Assembly (NCBI GenBank): GCA_025399215.1 | Contig: MU621098.1 | Span: 1 to 64,000, forward strand | Length of the DNA stretch: 64,000 nt | From: Globomyces pollinis-pini | Taxonomy: Eukaryota; Chytridiomycota; Chytridiomycetes; Rhizophydiales; Globomycetaceae | Direction of reading: 5' to 3' | Shown: piece after piece, positions 44,845-57,465 of the stretch | How the letters are laid out: the number at the start of each line of letters is the position of its first letter | How positions within the stretch are numbered: position 1 is the stretch's first letter | Program-made: the position numbers and the translations under genes | Notes under the pieces: generated by a model | Seen by the model: the letters and a program-made list of their open reading frames with translations, nothing else | Told to the model about the DNA's origin: nothing | The model's database searches: none

Positions 44845-46754
44845 TATATTAGTAAGATATTGTTATATAGGGTAATATATAATCTTACCGTTATCGTTGA
44901 ATTTCATCTACTATTGTTTATATAGGGGTGCGGCTAATGACTTTTCGGCCTTTCCCCTAATCCATTCTCTTTTGGGGGGATTGTTTCTACACTAAAGTTT
45001 TCACAATTCTAGCACAGTATTTGCTGCGATAGCTACTACCAGTCCATGTAGCTTATCATCTGATACATCATTTGATTGTGTTGGACCACACCTCAAAGCC
45101 AATCAATGGACTTGAATGACGACTTGCCCAAACGGCTTCTAGAAATGAATCTCTATTTCATCCCACTAGAATATCAATTAAGAAAGTGGTGTCGATTGTT
45201 TGTAAACCATGCTTTTCATTGGATTTAATCATTCCGCGCCCTAAAATGTGCTTATCCTCCATTTTTTAATTACATTAATGTACGAGTGGTCGTATTTAAT
45301 GGAATTGGACATAACTTAGTAATGCTGTATGTCCGTGCTCGATCATGTTATCATTATTAACTGGTTATTCAGGTAACTGTGCAATGAATTTTTTTTGTTC
45401 CTATATTTTTCGTATGTTGGTATTATTGTTCCTTGAGTTCAGAGTTCTATTTCATCAATCAAATATACCCAAAGCTTCCTGGCAATGACTTTCATGGATT
45501 GATTGCCATTCCTTATGTTGCAAGATGCTATCCGTCAATTGATTATCAAATAAATTATCCCTGGTACAGCTTGAAGAAAATGATGTAATTGTAAAAACTG
45601 ACAGAAAGGAATAAAAGGCGGTTTGTATGTTGCAATTCTAATCTGGAGATCTTCCCTAGCACGTGGAATAAACATGTCGAAGGCTGGCTGCTTGATAGAT
45701 TCTTTGATTAGATAGCCACGTTGTGTCTTCTACTACTTATTGATAATCTTGTTGTGGTTCGGCGCAACGTGCTGTTCTACCTGGTTTCTGTGCAGTCGAT
45801 TTTTACAACTTTCCAAGGACTGGGGCACCTTACTCGGAATGGTTGTTGCGTGATGGGTATGTCATCTTGTGTTTTTTCATGGTGATATTGACTCATCAAG
45901 AATGTCTTATTAGCATCTCAGTCCTGGTTATGCTAGATGGCCACGTTGTATTTTCTAGGAATTCTCTTTTTGCCTGTCCTCAGTTTATGGCTATTTGCCT
46001 ATTTTCAAAATGTGTCATAGTCTCATATCATTCTCATATGTCTACTCCATCCGATGTCTTCAGTGAACCAGGTAAATAAATCTATCCGTCATATCACACA
46101 CTACTTTGTAATCTTTTGGTTTTGTGATAAATATTTGCCATGTGAATGTCTGCCCATTCTCAAATTATGCATCATACAGCAATTGAGATAACATTTGAAG
46201 ATTATGGGAATATGAATGTATGATTTACCCTAACGAAATTATAAACCCTAGGTTTTGAAGCTCATTACAGTGGTTTAAGATCCCTTTTATATAAAAATCA
46301 TTTATAACCAAGTATACCCAATTGCAATATTCTCTGTAATATTATGCTTTTTATATTTGATTATGAAAGTTGTCAGCCGAAATCGTGGCCCGAAGTTCTG
46401 TTTTGATACTACACTCCTAATAGTAACTAGAATATTGGAATGCACTACTAATCGCATCTATACTCCAAGGTGAACATCAACATTAGTACAGTTTTTGGTG
46501 GTTGGAGTTTACTACATTAGTAGTGATTTCTCACGTAAAACCAAGATAGTGATTCCACTTCGTTTCCCTTCTTCAATCACTCCCTCTTTCCCTTCTTCAA
46601 CCACACCCTTTCTTCCTTCTAATATCACCCTTTTCCTCCTCTTTTCCATTCCTACTACTTTCCCCCACACTCTTTCGGGAGATCCCACTCATTTTTTCAC
46701 CTGACAACTAACGTGATATTGGTAATTTACTTATTTCTCTTTAAATTTTTTTTA
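44845..46754. other. Longest gene-free stretch of the window
   Basis: These 1,910 bp contain no frame that splices into a convincing gene on either strand. The longest plus-strand frame (near 45,850-46,079) has no ATG near its start and no motif. From about 46,556 to 46,680 the plus strand is strongly pyrimidine-rich (repeats of CTTC and CCCT type). That tract lies directly upstream of the BCKDH-E2 gene. Candidates for content are long regulatory DNA or a non-coding transcript. Confidence 0.5.
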
Positions 46755-48194
46755 ATGAATCGACTTTTAAGAAAGCCAGTGTTTTCATCTCTTGCAGGCA
46801 AGAATACAATCTTCAAGAAATTATTTCATTCTAACTTGCCTCTATTTGCTGTCACTCCCTTCAAATTGGCAGATATTGGTGAAGGTATATCCGAAGTAGA
46901 AATCATTCAATGGTAGTATTTGGATTCACTGAATGTTTAGGTTCGTAAAGCCTGGCGATCGAGTCGAAGAATTCTCAAAAATTTGTGAGGTGCAATCTGA
47001 CAAAGCTGCTGTTGAGATTTCATCTCGGTATGATGGAGTTATTTTAAAACTTCATCATGAAGCAGGTGGTATTGCAAAGGTTGGAGCACCTTTGGTAGAT
47101 ATTGAAACTGAAAATACTGACGAGGAAGTGGAAGAATCATCTACTCCTGAAGAATCCAAAGAATCGCCAATCGAGAGCGAGCCTATTGCTCACTCCAATA
47201 GCGAAGCTGTGGAGAATTCTTTAACATTTGCTACTCCTGCTGTTCGAAGAATAGCCAAAGAACACCAAATAGACATTAGTAAAGTAGTTGGTACTGGCCC
47301 TCAAAATCGGGTCTTGAAGGGCGATGTATTAGCTTTTATTAAAGGAGATAACGGTAAATTGAAATGAGACGTTGACGTTAGTGGCAAGTCCAAACACTGC
47401 ATCAGTGCAACCACCTGCACCAACTGTTGGTGATAAGTCAGTGCAATTGACACCAATTCAAAAGGCTATGTTCAAATCTATGACAAAATCGCTAACTATC
47501 CCACATTTCGGATTCTCTGACGAGATCACAGTGAACGCAACGTCAAAGTTTAGGAAAGAATTGAATCAGTATTTGAAATCATTACCGAAAGGAACTTGGG
47601 CTGTCGAAAAAATTACTTTCATGCCCATCTTTTTAAAGGCTTTATCACAGGCATTGAAAGAATATCCAATCTTGAATGCAAAGATTGTAAATCCAGACCA
47701 AAGTCCAACTTTACTTTATCGTGGTTCTCATAATATTGGTGTAGCTATGGACACTCCTCAAGGGTATCCAATTGTAGAACTAACTATTTGTTAGATTGGT
47801 AGTTCCAAACGTTAAAGATGTCCAAAACAAATCAATATTTGAAATCGCTGCTGATTTAGAAAGCTTGAAATTGAAAGCTCAGAAAGGAGCACTAACGAAC
47901 GCAGATTTGCAAGGAGGAACCTTTACTCTTTCCAACGTTGGAAATATTGGAGGGACTGCATTGCATCCAGTTCTTGTGTCAACTGAAGTTTGCATTGGTG
48001 CAGTTGGAAGAATACAACGATTACCTCGCTTTGAAAGTATCAATGGAGTAGAAACTGTTGTTGCTGCAGAAGTTTTAAACGTGAGCTTCAATGCAGACCA
48101 TCGCGTTATTGATGGTGCAACTGTTGCTCGATTTGTCCAACTTTGGAAGCAGTTGTTAGAACACCCCGCATTATTATCTGCAACATTAAAGTAG
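46755..48194 (+). CDS. DBT: Branched-chain 2-oxo acid dehydrogenase E2 (dihydrolipoyl transacylase)
   Basis: Four exons (introns of 28, 28 and 31 nt) encode 450 aa. This is the core of the mitochondrial BCKDH complex in Val/Leu/Ile breakdown. A basic presequence (MNRLLRKPVFSSLAGK...) is followed by a lipoyl domain (FKLADIGEGISEVEI, lipoyl Lys in VQSDKAAVEISS), the E1/E3-binding domain (FATPAVRRIAKEHQIDISKVVGTGPQNRVLKGDV) and the catalytic acyltransferase domain ending with HRVIDGATVARF (active HxxxDG). LADIGEGI, SDKAAVEI and GLVVPNVKDVQ favour the branched-chain E2 over pyruvate or oxoglutarate E2s. Confidence 0.93.
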
Positions 48195-48266
48195 TGGATG
48201 TTTTAAATATATATATTTAAAAAAATACATTTAATTTTGCTAAGTGTTGGGTCTCACAATCATTTG

Positions 48267-51226
48267 CTAGATGTTGAGTCCATTATTTTGCTTCATTAGT
48301 TCAATTGATTGTTGTTTTGCTTCTTCTATAACTGACGTTGGTAAACCAGCACCTTGTGCTACTAGAATACCAAATGAATTGTTCATTATACCAGGAACTA
48401 CCTTATACATACATGCTATATTCTGCATGGCATCAACATTAGCCACCATTTGATAAAAAGCGATAGTATCCAAGCTTTGCCTCTTTATCATTTCACCAAG
48501 CTCATGATAATGAGTTGCAAAAACGCATAGCGATTGATTGACATTAATAATATGGGAAATAATGGCAATGGCCAGTGATATTCCATCTACTGTTGAGGTG
48601 CCTCTACCCACTTCATCCATTATAATCAAAGAGCTTTCAGTAGCATTTTTTAATATGTTTGCGGTTTCCAACATTTCGACCTGGAAAGTTGACTTGTGTC
48701 CTGCTAAATCATCTGAGGACCCTATTCTAGTAAAAATTTGATCTATAATTCCCAGTTTAGCAGCTTTACATGGAACGAAGAGGCCCGCCTGGGCCATGAT
48801 AGATATTACAGCCCTATATATCAATGTCAATTATCGCCTACGATTGTCTCAAATAAGTACTTTTTCCGCCCATATTCGGTCCGGTCAGTAAAATCAAGGG
48901 ATTATCCTTATTCAATTGCACATCATTTGTCACAAATGTATTTCCTCTTTCAATTTGGTATTTCTCAACAACAGGATGTCTACCAGCATGAATCTCTTGA
49001 ATTGCCCTATGTTTAGCATCACCACTATCATACTTTGTCACCATCTGAGGACGATTATAATTTTTTTCAAATGCAGTTATTCCTTGTGTACAGGCAATAT
49101 CGATTTCAGATAAAATTTGGGATGCTTTGACAATTTGAAATGATGCCGATTTAATTTCATCACATACATTATCAAATATACTTTGCTCCATCTTTCGCAA
49201 AGTTTCATTATTTTGAGATATTTGCTCATGCAATAAACTCCATTCCTAAAATAAATAATTGAATCTGAGTTACAGAGAAAGTAAAGCGAGTGCAATTTTT
49301 GTTGCTTGACCGGCCAATTAGACTCATTGTTGAATGAGAATCAATCACATCATCGATTCGTTTCTGAGTGGCTACAGAAACTTTTCCTATTTCCACAATT
49401 GGGCCAACTCGGTCGTTGAAAACCAGCTTACAGTTGATATCTACAATAATCAATATCATATCTTATTACTGAAGCTTTCGCACAATTTTTTTTCCAATGT
49501 ATCTTGTTTTATCAGTAATTTCTGTTGTAAATGTCGCGCTTTATCCAAATTCTTGCATATCCCATCAGATATGATCCCAATAGCATCCAACTTTTTTTCT
49601 ATTCTATCCGGATTAAATAATGTCTTGTGCTTCAAAAGTTGTTCAATATCGGTATCTTTTGTAAAAAACTGCTCATGGCTTTCTATGAACGATTCTTTAA
49701 TCTCTGTTCTATTCATATTTAATACTCGCTTTATCTGATCATATTTATCTAATGCAGAAATGGTATTGTAGACATCGTGTGGCCCACCAGTTTGAAAATG
49801 AAGTCGCTGAAGAGATCGTTCAATATCGGGGCAATCCGATAATATGTTCTTTACATTTAGACTAAGATTCCTATCATTGTAGAACACTGATAAAAGATTT
49901 AACCTTCGATCAATTTCATTTATGTCAACACTTGGTGCATCTAATGTTAGAAATAGTCGATTTTACTAAGCCTTGATCGCAGTAAACGAGCGCCCCCACC
50001 AGTTAATGTGGTATTAATAACAGAAAATAGACTGCCCTTGGCTTGAAGTTCATTTTGAGTGTTAAAAAGCTCTAATGATTTGACAGTGGTGGGATCTAGT
50101 CTCATCGTATTTTTGGTTGACAACAGTAATGGAGAATGTACCATAGGATCGATAGTTGGAAAATTCTCTGAAAGGTAAGCGAGTAGGCCACCGGCTGATT
50201 TAATCTGGAGAGGATGCATTCCTTTCAATATCAGTTTTGGCGTTTTTCCCAACACTGCCTTCGAGGAGTCATTCGAAAGTATTACTTTAGTGAGCTTTAA
50301 CTGGGATGACTGGGATTCAAAGATATCTGGACTTTTTATGGTAATTTTCGCATTAGTTTCCATCAAGTAATTATATAGTGTAGATCCTTGCAAATAATCA
50401 GGTATTAAAATTTCTTTTGGATCTATTTTGGTTAATTCGGCGGTTAAATCCTTTGATTCAATTTCCGACAAGTAAAATTCCCCGGTGGATACATCTAACC
50501 AGGACAATCCCAAGAGTTTCCCATTTGGATTTGCATAAATAGCCAATAGAAAATTATTTTCAAAAGAATTGATATTCAATTCATCTAATAATGTTCCTGG
50601 AGTTATAATTCGCGTTACTTTTCGAGTAATGATATGAGATGTTGGACTAACAGGAAGTTGTTCAACGATAGCAACTGTTTTTCCGTGTTCTAAAATAGTT
50701 TCCAAATGATTTCGCAAAGCAAAGGTAGGGAATCCAGTAAATCTAAAGGTGAGTAAATACATTAAACCTGGTAAATCTATGTTCACCACCACTCTTATGA
50801 ACGCCGATCTTTAAACCACATATTGAAGCAATTTCATCCAGATAACTTGGTTCTGCACATTCATATATTTCAAAAAACATTCCTACTTGAACGAGCAATA
50901 TATGATCTTTGTATTGATTTTGAATTGCATCCACCTCTTTTTTTAATGGTGTTGGAGGTTTAGCCTTTTGAATTGATTCATGAACAGACTCCAAATCATT
51001 TGTCTTTAGGATGTCTCTACGTTAATGCATTAATTTTCAAGCATTCATCTTACTCTTTGTAATTCAACGCAACTATCTTCTTGGTTTTGGTTTTTTTGGA
51101 CTTTACTGATTCGATATCAAATGAATACGGCACATTAACTACTTTCCGAGCAGTGGAGCTAGTTCGAGTAAATCTACTGGTAGGGAATGATAACCGTTTG
51201 GTGTGAAGAAGGTGTCTAACGGACAT
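48267..51226 (-). CDS. MSH1: Mitochondrial DNA mismatch-repair protein MSH1 (MutS homologue)
   Basis: Seven exons (introns of 25-37 nt) encode 928 aa. The first exon gives an Arg/Ser-rich presequence ([19 protein letters not shown]), chosen because the main frame lacks its own ATG. The mismatch-recognition domain contains VGMFFEIYE (Phe-x-Glu). The core clamp and lever follow, then the ATPase: [14 protein letters not shown] (Walker A), [17 protein letters not shown] (Walker B/signature) and [12 protein letters not shown]. The C-terminal helix-turn-helix dimer region is present. The targeting signal and intact mismatch domain identify MSH1 rather than MSH2/3/6. Confidence 0.9.
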
Positions 51227-51444
51227 ACAGACAAAAAATTAATCAAGAAAAACCTTAAATCAATTGATAGTGCTCATAGATGGTAAGAATAAACTAGACC
51301 GTGAATTTATGGGTGCAATCTAAAACGATAATTGTATACTAAATTAATTCAAGTGAAGTCCAGATATTGCATTGAAATCTAAACAGGCAGTTTTGGAAAA
51401 TCACAGTACTAATATTTTATTCATATGATGATGAAAGCAGTTCT

Positions 51445-52018
51445 TTATGCCTTGGCATGTTCCAAAGTCCATTTCTTTGCAGTTGCAATTGCTTCTGGTT
51501 CATTTTCTTTCCAGTGTTGAGCTACATCATTTGCTAATGGATCATCTATACTTTAAATTTAAATGAAGTACCAGGATTTGGAGCAGATAGTAATGCTTGT
51601 ATTGACAACAAAACAGTTCGAATTTGAAGAGCAGGCGACCATTTATCTAAAGTTAGATATATACTACTTATTACCTTTTAAAATATCCAAACAAATTCTT
51701 CCAAGTTTATCAATGTTGGGGTGGTAAATTTTAGTAAGAAATCGCACTTTAGGAGCTTCCATTGGATAAGAATCAGGGAGGAAAAGCTCAAGTTTAAAGA
51801 TACCATCTGTAAGGCAAGTTATTAAAGATAAATCACCAATTACTTGCAAATGGGGTAGATGACGGACCTTCGATGATCACATTGAAATAACGTAAATTAT
51901 CTTCATGGGGAGTTGCAGTAATCCCTGGAGCCGGATCAGCTAAAAGTCTCTCCGTTTCCTAGAGTTATAGAATGGGTTTATATGGTACTTTTATAATTCG
52001 TTTTGGTAAAGCTGCCAT
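51445..52018 (-). CDS. UBC13: Ubiquitin-conjugating enzyme UBC13 (E2 N)
   Basis: Five exons (introns of 30, 37, 28 and 26 nt) encode 150 aa, the normal length. UBC13 with an Mms2/Uev partner builds Lys63-linked ubiquitin chains. Evidence: the [23 protein letters not shown] start, [32 protein letters not shown] (HPN motif), LGRICLDIL with the catalytic Cys, and [32 protein letters not shown], all closely UBE2N-like. The last helix ends EHAKA. Confidence 0.95.
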
Positions 52019-52185
52019 TGAAAATCAAGAGAAAATTTCAGTGTGATGATAGTCATGGTTCACAATCCACCCACTCAAAGAAAGTTCCCAGAGGTTAATT
52101 ACAAGATATTTAATTGTTTTACAATAATGCAACGTATTGGGGTCTAAGTATTATTATTATTTAAAGATCATGTTATAATTGATAT

Positions 52186-54729
52186 CTATGCTACAAGCTC
52201 ATCCCAACAATGCGTCTGTCGGGTTTTATTTCGTTCTTTTAACTGAATCAGCTCCAGGCATCGCTTTCCGGCTAATTGTTTCTTATCCTCATTTCCAACC
52301 AATTCGTAGATATGTCCCAGTATAATTGTACTCCTTAATAGTCCATCAACTGAATTCAGTTGTGAAAACCCTACAGTAAACTATCTTGCATTAAAATATA
52401 CCTTTGATGGATTCTAATATTGAATGTTGTGCTTTGGTGTAGTCCATATCCTTTTCCTTTAGTGATAACCAACATAACGAAAGCGTATAGTGTGCTTTGG
52501 ATTGTTCCTTTAAATCTGCCTGTAATAATATAAAGGGCATAACTTTTTGCATTAGATTCAACGCTTGTTTCGAGTAGTTCAAATGAAGAAACACCATAGC
52601 AAATCTTACCAATGCCAAGTTATGCCACAGGTGCAAATGATATTGCTGTGATACAGATATACAAGAAAACAGTACATTCATCGCATTAACCACATCTGAC
52701 ACACTATTTCTACCCTAAAAGATTAATATTGTGACAGTTACTAAGTGAATATCTGCCAACTGCAACATAGCTTTGATTCTACAAATTCTAAAATAACCTC
52801 TTGAGTCACCAAACTGCATGACTCTCTCTAAAATTTTAATTGCCTTCTGATCAGCTTAAGAAATATTACTTCAAGTTTTCTTCCCAAATGCTGTAAAAGA
52901 ATGCTTCGTTTAAGATCACAATTAAGCATGGCGTAAGTGCAACCTCTAGCCATTTGAGTTATTTGGGTTAATGTATGTTGAGCATTATCATATTCACCAC
53001 TGTTCGAATAAATGACAAGTACCTCACCTTTCTATTGCACAGTTGAATAAAATAGTTCCAAGTGCATCTATCCATTCACGACTTGCCTCTCTGGCAAGTT
53101 TATCCGAGAAAAGTGATTTTGCAAACACAATAATACTTAAAGCGTGAACTACTTGACCACTATTGGCAAAATGATTGGCTAACAGCGAGAGTGTCGAAGA
53201 AAGATCTAAAGCGGAAATATTTTTGCTAATGTCTGAATTGTCGATTTCGATTGATCTTAATGAAGTCTCTGGGGTGGTATTCAACTCTGAGTTCAAAAAG
53301 AATGATTCGCTAAACTTAAATTCGCTTCTCTCAAGTAAACTTTTTGGTATTCTTCCATTAAAACCAATCATCAAAACTTTTGTCAGGCAGTGAAATGCTC
53401 TTGATGTATCCCCTACTTGTTAAATAAACCCCATACCATAAAATCGATATCCATTCGACATTGTCAGCCACGAAGAAGCTTCTAAAGATCCAATATCATG
53501 CTTGACTATCAGTTCTTGCGCAGCAGAAATGCATGATTGTGTATATTCAAGTGTTTCTCCAGACTCCATACCATACTGTGCCTTTCTCAACTCACACAAT
53601 GCTAACAGATGATACTGCTTTTGTGATTCTGTTCGGTTGGATAGAGAATCTAACATAAACTTTTCATTTGGTTGGGTGCCAAAGTGCTGACGAGGAGTAT
53701 TGACATGAAATGTTAGCTGATGTAACCAGCATAACAAATATGATAAACACTGTTGATCATTTTGATCTCTGGCATAATAAATGCCACCTTGAATTGCAGT
53801 CAAAGCTTTCCCCGTGTAATTCAAACTGGAATACAGGGCGGCCATGTTCAATGATGTATATTGTATTTGCGTGCTTTTTGTTAAAGCCGATAGCTGTACC
53901 TTTTACTTTCTTTCATCGAATGGTCAAAATACTTCTGCAAATATGTTAGAGACAATTGAAGATCTCCACACCTCAACGCATTCAAGTATCTATAGATAAT
54001 AAATGAAATGACCATTGATTACCCAACGTAATAAGCCTTGTACAGTTCAGGTAAATGAAGAAATATTCGTTCTAAGGCATCTTCAATTGATTTTGGTGGG
54101 GGTGATCCAGAACAACCTAACATTATCAACTAGTGGAAATACTTTCTAACAACGTCACTTGATAATCAATATATCTTTCACTCAAGTCTAATTCAAGTGA
54201 GGCAAAAGACTCATCCAAATCTTCACCTTCTAATGAGCAAAACCTTACTAAAAGTTTGTAAAATGTTCCAGCCTCTTCAAATGACATGGCATGATAATCC
54301 AAGACACAGTTAGATATGTAAGAGCCGACCAAACTAGTTGACGATATCTAATACCGTCAAATCAACTTAAAATACAGAGATATTATTTTCTGATTCCAAA
54401 AGACATGCTGATTCCTTCATAAAACTTTCTAATGAATGTCTTGATTCACAAATATCGTTCATCTACCAATTAACGATTGGTGTGCATCTACCTCCTCTTT
54501 CACAAGATCTACCATCAACTTTCCATCTGAATAATTGCTTAATAAATTGTAAAATTCATCAATTGAAGTTGGTGATAATCCTAATTTTCCCTAGACCATA
54601 AGATGTTAGAATGGATACCGAAAGGTAAGACATCAAAAACTCGGTTAGAAATGATTCCTGATCAAATTCTGATTGTCGTTTGATTAAAATTCCAATTAAT
54701 GAAAGTACGGGAATAGATAGTACGATCAT
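52186..54729 (-). CDS. APC5: Anaphase-promoting complex subunit 5 (APC5)
   Basis: Twelve exons (eleven introns of 23-33 nt, the densest gene here) encode 746 aa. APC5 is a TPR scaffold subunit of the APC/C ubiquitin ligase. The N-terminal APC5 domain is followed by IFLHLPELYKAYYVGYLNALRCGD, then the signature SLNMAALYSSLNYTGKALTAIQGGIYYARDQNDQQCLSYLLCWLHQL, which matches the family block YALLN-A-L---F---A--A--EAI--A-----D--CL----SWL. TPR-like helices continue to the C-terminus. The start at 54729 is the first ATG after an in-frame stop. It begins 48 bp downstream of the CFAP161 stop on the same strand. Confidence 0.82.
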
Positions 54730-54777
54730 GACTTTGACAAAAAACGAAAAGTCCGAGTTTGATAAAATACTCAAATT

Positions 54778-55735
54778 TTATTGTGGTTTAGTAGCAAAAC
54801 AAAACAGATTCTCATCTTTGTCCAAACGAGTGGAAAAGTTACGATAGGAATGACAACCTACCAAGTTTTCAACTCCAAAGTCACTTCTAAAATCATAAAA
54901 ATTATGGAATTGAAATACCGAATAACGTGATTTACATTAGGATCACTAGATAAGTGATTGCCTGTTTGTACGTGGGTTAATAACCCATTTTGATACGGTA
55001 ATACTTCCTTGTACTCCATTTCCATTCGATATTCCAAGTCAATCCAGTCCAATTTCCTGGTTTTATTCCATAAATCCTTACCACATCGATTCCGAACCAC
55101 ACTCGAATGAAAGATACACTGTCTGAAGACAGTTATTCCATGTATGTGTTGCAAAACTACTTGGTAGTGAATTCAAGTAAAGCTTGATATCAAAACTATT
55201 TTATGGTACCTTTCGATCTAGGCCAGGTAGTTGTAAGGTGATGTAAAACTTTTCTCCCCATCTTACTGCAGTATTCTTTCTGTCCACTTCAAATACCGAT
55301 TCCAATTGAAAACATGAGCGAGAAGTCCCTTCGCGTGGATCTTGCGCACTAGATATCGTCACTGGAATTCTCTCAGTTGGTTTTATATGAGGATAACTGT
55401 CAGGTACTACTGCAGAGACGTATCCATTGAGAAATGCACTCTAAAAATCAGAGCAAGATTTTACCTTGATCATAATATTCTGTTTGAAATTTAAACTGGG
55501 AGAAATTGACACCTTATGATTAAATCCAAAAGTTTGAATTACTGGTAGATTCGACATTTTCATTTTGTGTTCTTGTCTTTTGAACTCCACATCACCTTGT
55601 TCCACTCTACCTAATAACTCACGCAACTTTTCCTTGATATAAGTGTAACACAAAATGTACTTCACGTAGTATTGATTCTTCACACCAATTTCCTAGTCGA
55701 TTTGTAACTTTCTTTGAAATGATAGTTCTATTCAT
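54778..55735 (-). CDS. CFAP161: Axonemal protein CFAP161-like
   Basis: Six exons (introns of 28, 24, 27, 25 and 32 nt) encode 273 aa. CFAP161 is a microtubule inner protein of ciliary doublets. Matches in order to the animal protein: RLGNWCEESILREEKLRELLGR (human RIGNWNEDVYLEEELMKDFL), a central SAFLNGYVSAVVPD, VRWGEKFYITL, LYLNSLPSSFATHTWNNCLQTVYLS, WKLDWIDLEYRMEMEYKEVLP, LLTHVQTGNHLSSD and the final DFGVENLVGCHSY. Single open frames show only fragments. The full match appears only after splicing, and the total length is a multiple of three. It is direct evidence for a flagellated stage. Confidence 0.8.
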
Positions 55736-55803
55736 ACGTGAAAAAAACGCGCTGGAAAAACAATTCTACAAAACCATATTTATTCATTCTATAACATAAT
55801 GAA

Positions 55804-56306
55804 CTACTTCTTTCCTTTAACTGGTGCCTTCTTTTTCTCTTCTTCGACTTTTGGCTTTTGGTCATGAGAAGTCTTAGCTTCATGTCCAGGTACAGTAACC
55901 TTTTCATCTTTCTCTGTAATTCTTTGTGTAATAGAAGCCTTAATCTCCTCCAGTTTTCCCGAAAGCACTGTAGTGATAAAGTTCTTAAGTTCGGCAAGTG
56001 CTGCTTCGTGTTTTGCCGATTTTTGAGGTTGAAGGGTAACTTTTGTTAACTACAAACAAGTTTACGTTGTGGTTCAATCATGGTTTCAACATCTATTTCT
56101 TTTGGCTCTTCCGTAACAATTGCTGTTGTAACACTTTCAAGGATTTCTTGTTGTTCTACGGCTGTTGTTGCTGTAGGCGATTGCTCAGTTACAGGAGACT
56201 AGATATGAATAGAATTTGTAAGTACGTCTGACTGGCTTGGCTTAATTGCTCCATCAATTGGAGGTACTTCATCAACCACAGGTTCAGGCATAAAATTTTC
56301 AATCAT
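55804..56306 (-). CDS. Small acidic, low-complexity protein
   Basis: Three exons (27- and 26-nt introns) encode 149 aa. The N-terminus is acidic and Pro-rich (MIENFMPEPVVDEVPPIDG), the middle is Thr/Val/Glu-rich (EQQEILESVTTAIVTEEPKEIDV), a helical stretch follows (AALAELKNFITTVLSGKLEEIKASITQRI), and the end is Lys-rich (EEEKKKAPVKGKK). It lies between two axonemal genes on the same strand, with 68 bp to CFAP161, so a flagellar role is possible. I recognise no family. Confidence 0.6.
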
Positions 56307-56465
56307 CTAAACTATTAAATTGACATAGTACAAATTCAAGTCGCATCTTTTTCGTGAAAGTGTACTTGTACAGTAGGTAATGTCGAAAGTAACTATGGTT
56401 ACATACATTACTTTACGTGTCTGTGATATAATCAGTAATCATTAGCATTTCTTTTTGAGTAAATA

Positions 56466-57123
56466 CTATTGTTTGAGATATTGAAAGAAATTACTCTTTT
56501 CAGAATATGGTGGTCGATTTACTGAATGGTGCAGCAGCAGTCTCTTAAAATGCCCAAAATCTCTAGGAAAGTTGATATCAGGAGCTGATATAACATTTTG
56601 GTGGGTTTCTTTTAGAATAGAGAATAGTACTGATGTCTGTTCCTCATGAAAATCGTTCTTTTTTGCAAACCTAAATGTAATTAAATCAAGGTAGATACTC
56701 TAATGCATAATAATACATATCACGAATAACCAAGGATCTTTCATCTGTTTTCAGATTGAAATGGAATGATAAAAACCTTACAAATACGTTAGATGTTTTG
56801 TGATTACTCCAAACACTCATCCTTCAGTTGAAGTGAAAAATACTCTTCAATTTGGTCTGCCGATAAATCCTTCCATAACAGAGAGTTAGCCTTGTAGGTA
56901 TTAATATTAAGAATGCTACCATTGAATGTAATTTTAATTAAGACTTCATTACGCGTTTTGCTTGCTTAAACATCTCATTGCTTCATTCAAAAAAGGCTTT
57001 GTTTTCAGGATATATTTAAGACAAAATTGGTATTTGGATAGTTGAAATGAGTTGGACCTGGAAATGTAATCTATACCAAGAAAAATACCATGTCAATTTG
57101 ACTCAAATCTCGAGACTAAACAT
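56466..57123 (-). CDS. CFAP119: Axonemal central-apparatus protein CFAP119/C1a-32 (CLAMP domain)
   Basis: Five exons (introns of 46, 37, 31 and 28 nt) encode 171 aa. C1a-32 belongs to the C1a projection of the axonemal central pair. The CLAMP-type core is visible: LWKDLSADQIEEYFSLQLKDECLEF, RSLVIRDMYYYALEFAKKNDFHEEQTSVLFSILKETHQNVI, then FKRLLLHHSVNRPPYS, matching LY-YAL-----N-F--E-TS-FFSI-K-TH and F--LLL-H-V-RPPFS of CFAP119. The first exon (MF...) is the weakest part of the model. The gene has no long open frame. Confidence 0.78.
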
Positions 57124-57465
57124 AAACCAACGCAAAACCCAAACTGGTGTTCTTCAATCCAAACTAAAATTTGCTATTATAATTGATTGATTGATCTTGT
57201 TACATATTATTAAAGTGGATCAAAGGGATAAATAATAATCATTTGAAATGTGACAGTTGGATGTAAATGAGTAAGAATATTTTCTATCAAGTGAGGCAAT
57301 GAACACTATACTTCGAACATTGATACTTGTTCCTCTAGTTTATTCTTATCCAATTACTCATCTGCATCATCGGATTCAATTCCGAATTAATCCACTTTTG
57401 AAGTGGCGTTAATTGTAGGAAAAAAATGAAAGATTCAGAATTTGAATCATTTATCAAGAGACTTC
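57124..57465. other. Divergent intergenic region, CFAP119 and m-AAA protease
   Basis: These 342 bp lie between two divergent starts and should contain both promoters. No coding sequence or RNA is seen. Confidence 0.5.

Noticed and set aside
45843..46079. 78-codon hydrophobic plus-strand frame
   Set aside because: It has no ATG near its start, no neighbouring exons and no recognised motif. Chance is likely in 1.9 kb.
55690..55720. A 16-nt intron in the first exon of CFAP161
   Set aside because: Reading on gives a better match (RLGNWCEESILRE) followed by a normal 28-nt intron, so the 16-nt intron is unnecessary.
55728..55997. Minus-strand frame starting MPNLRTLSLQ, which looks like a leucine-rich repeat
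   Set aside because: It overlaps the acidic-protein gene in another frame and has no continuing repeat. It is a shadow.
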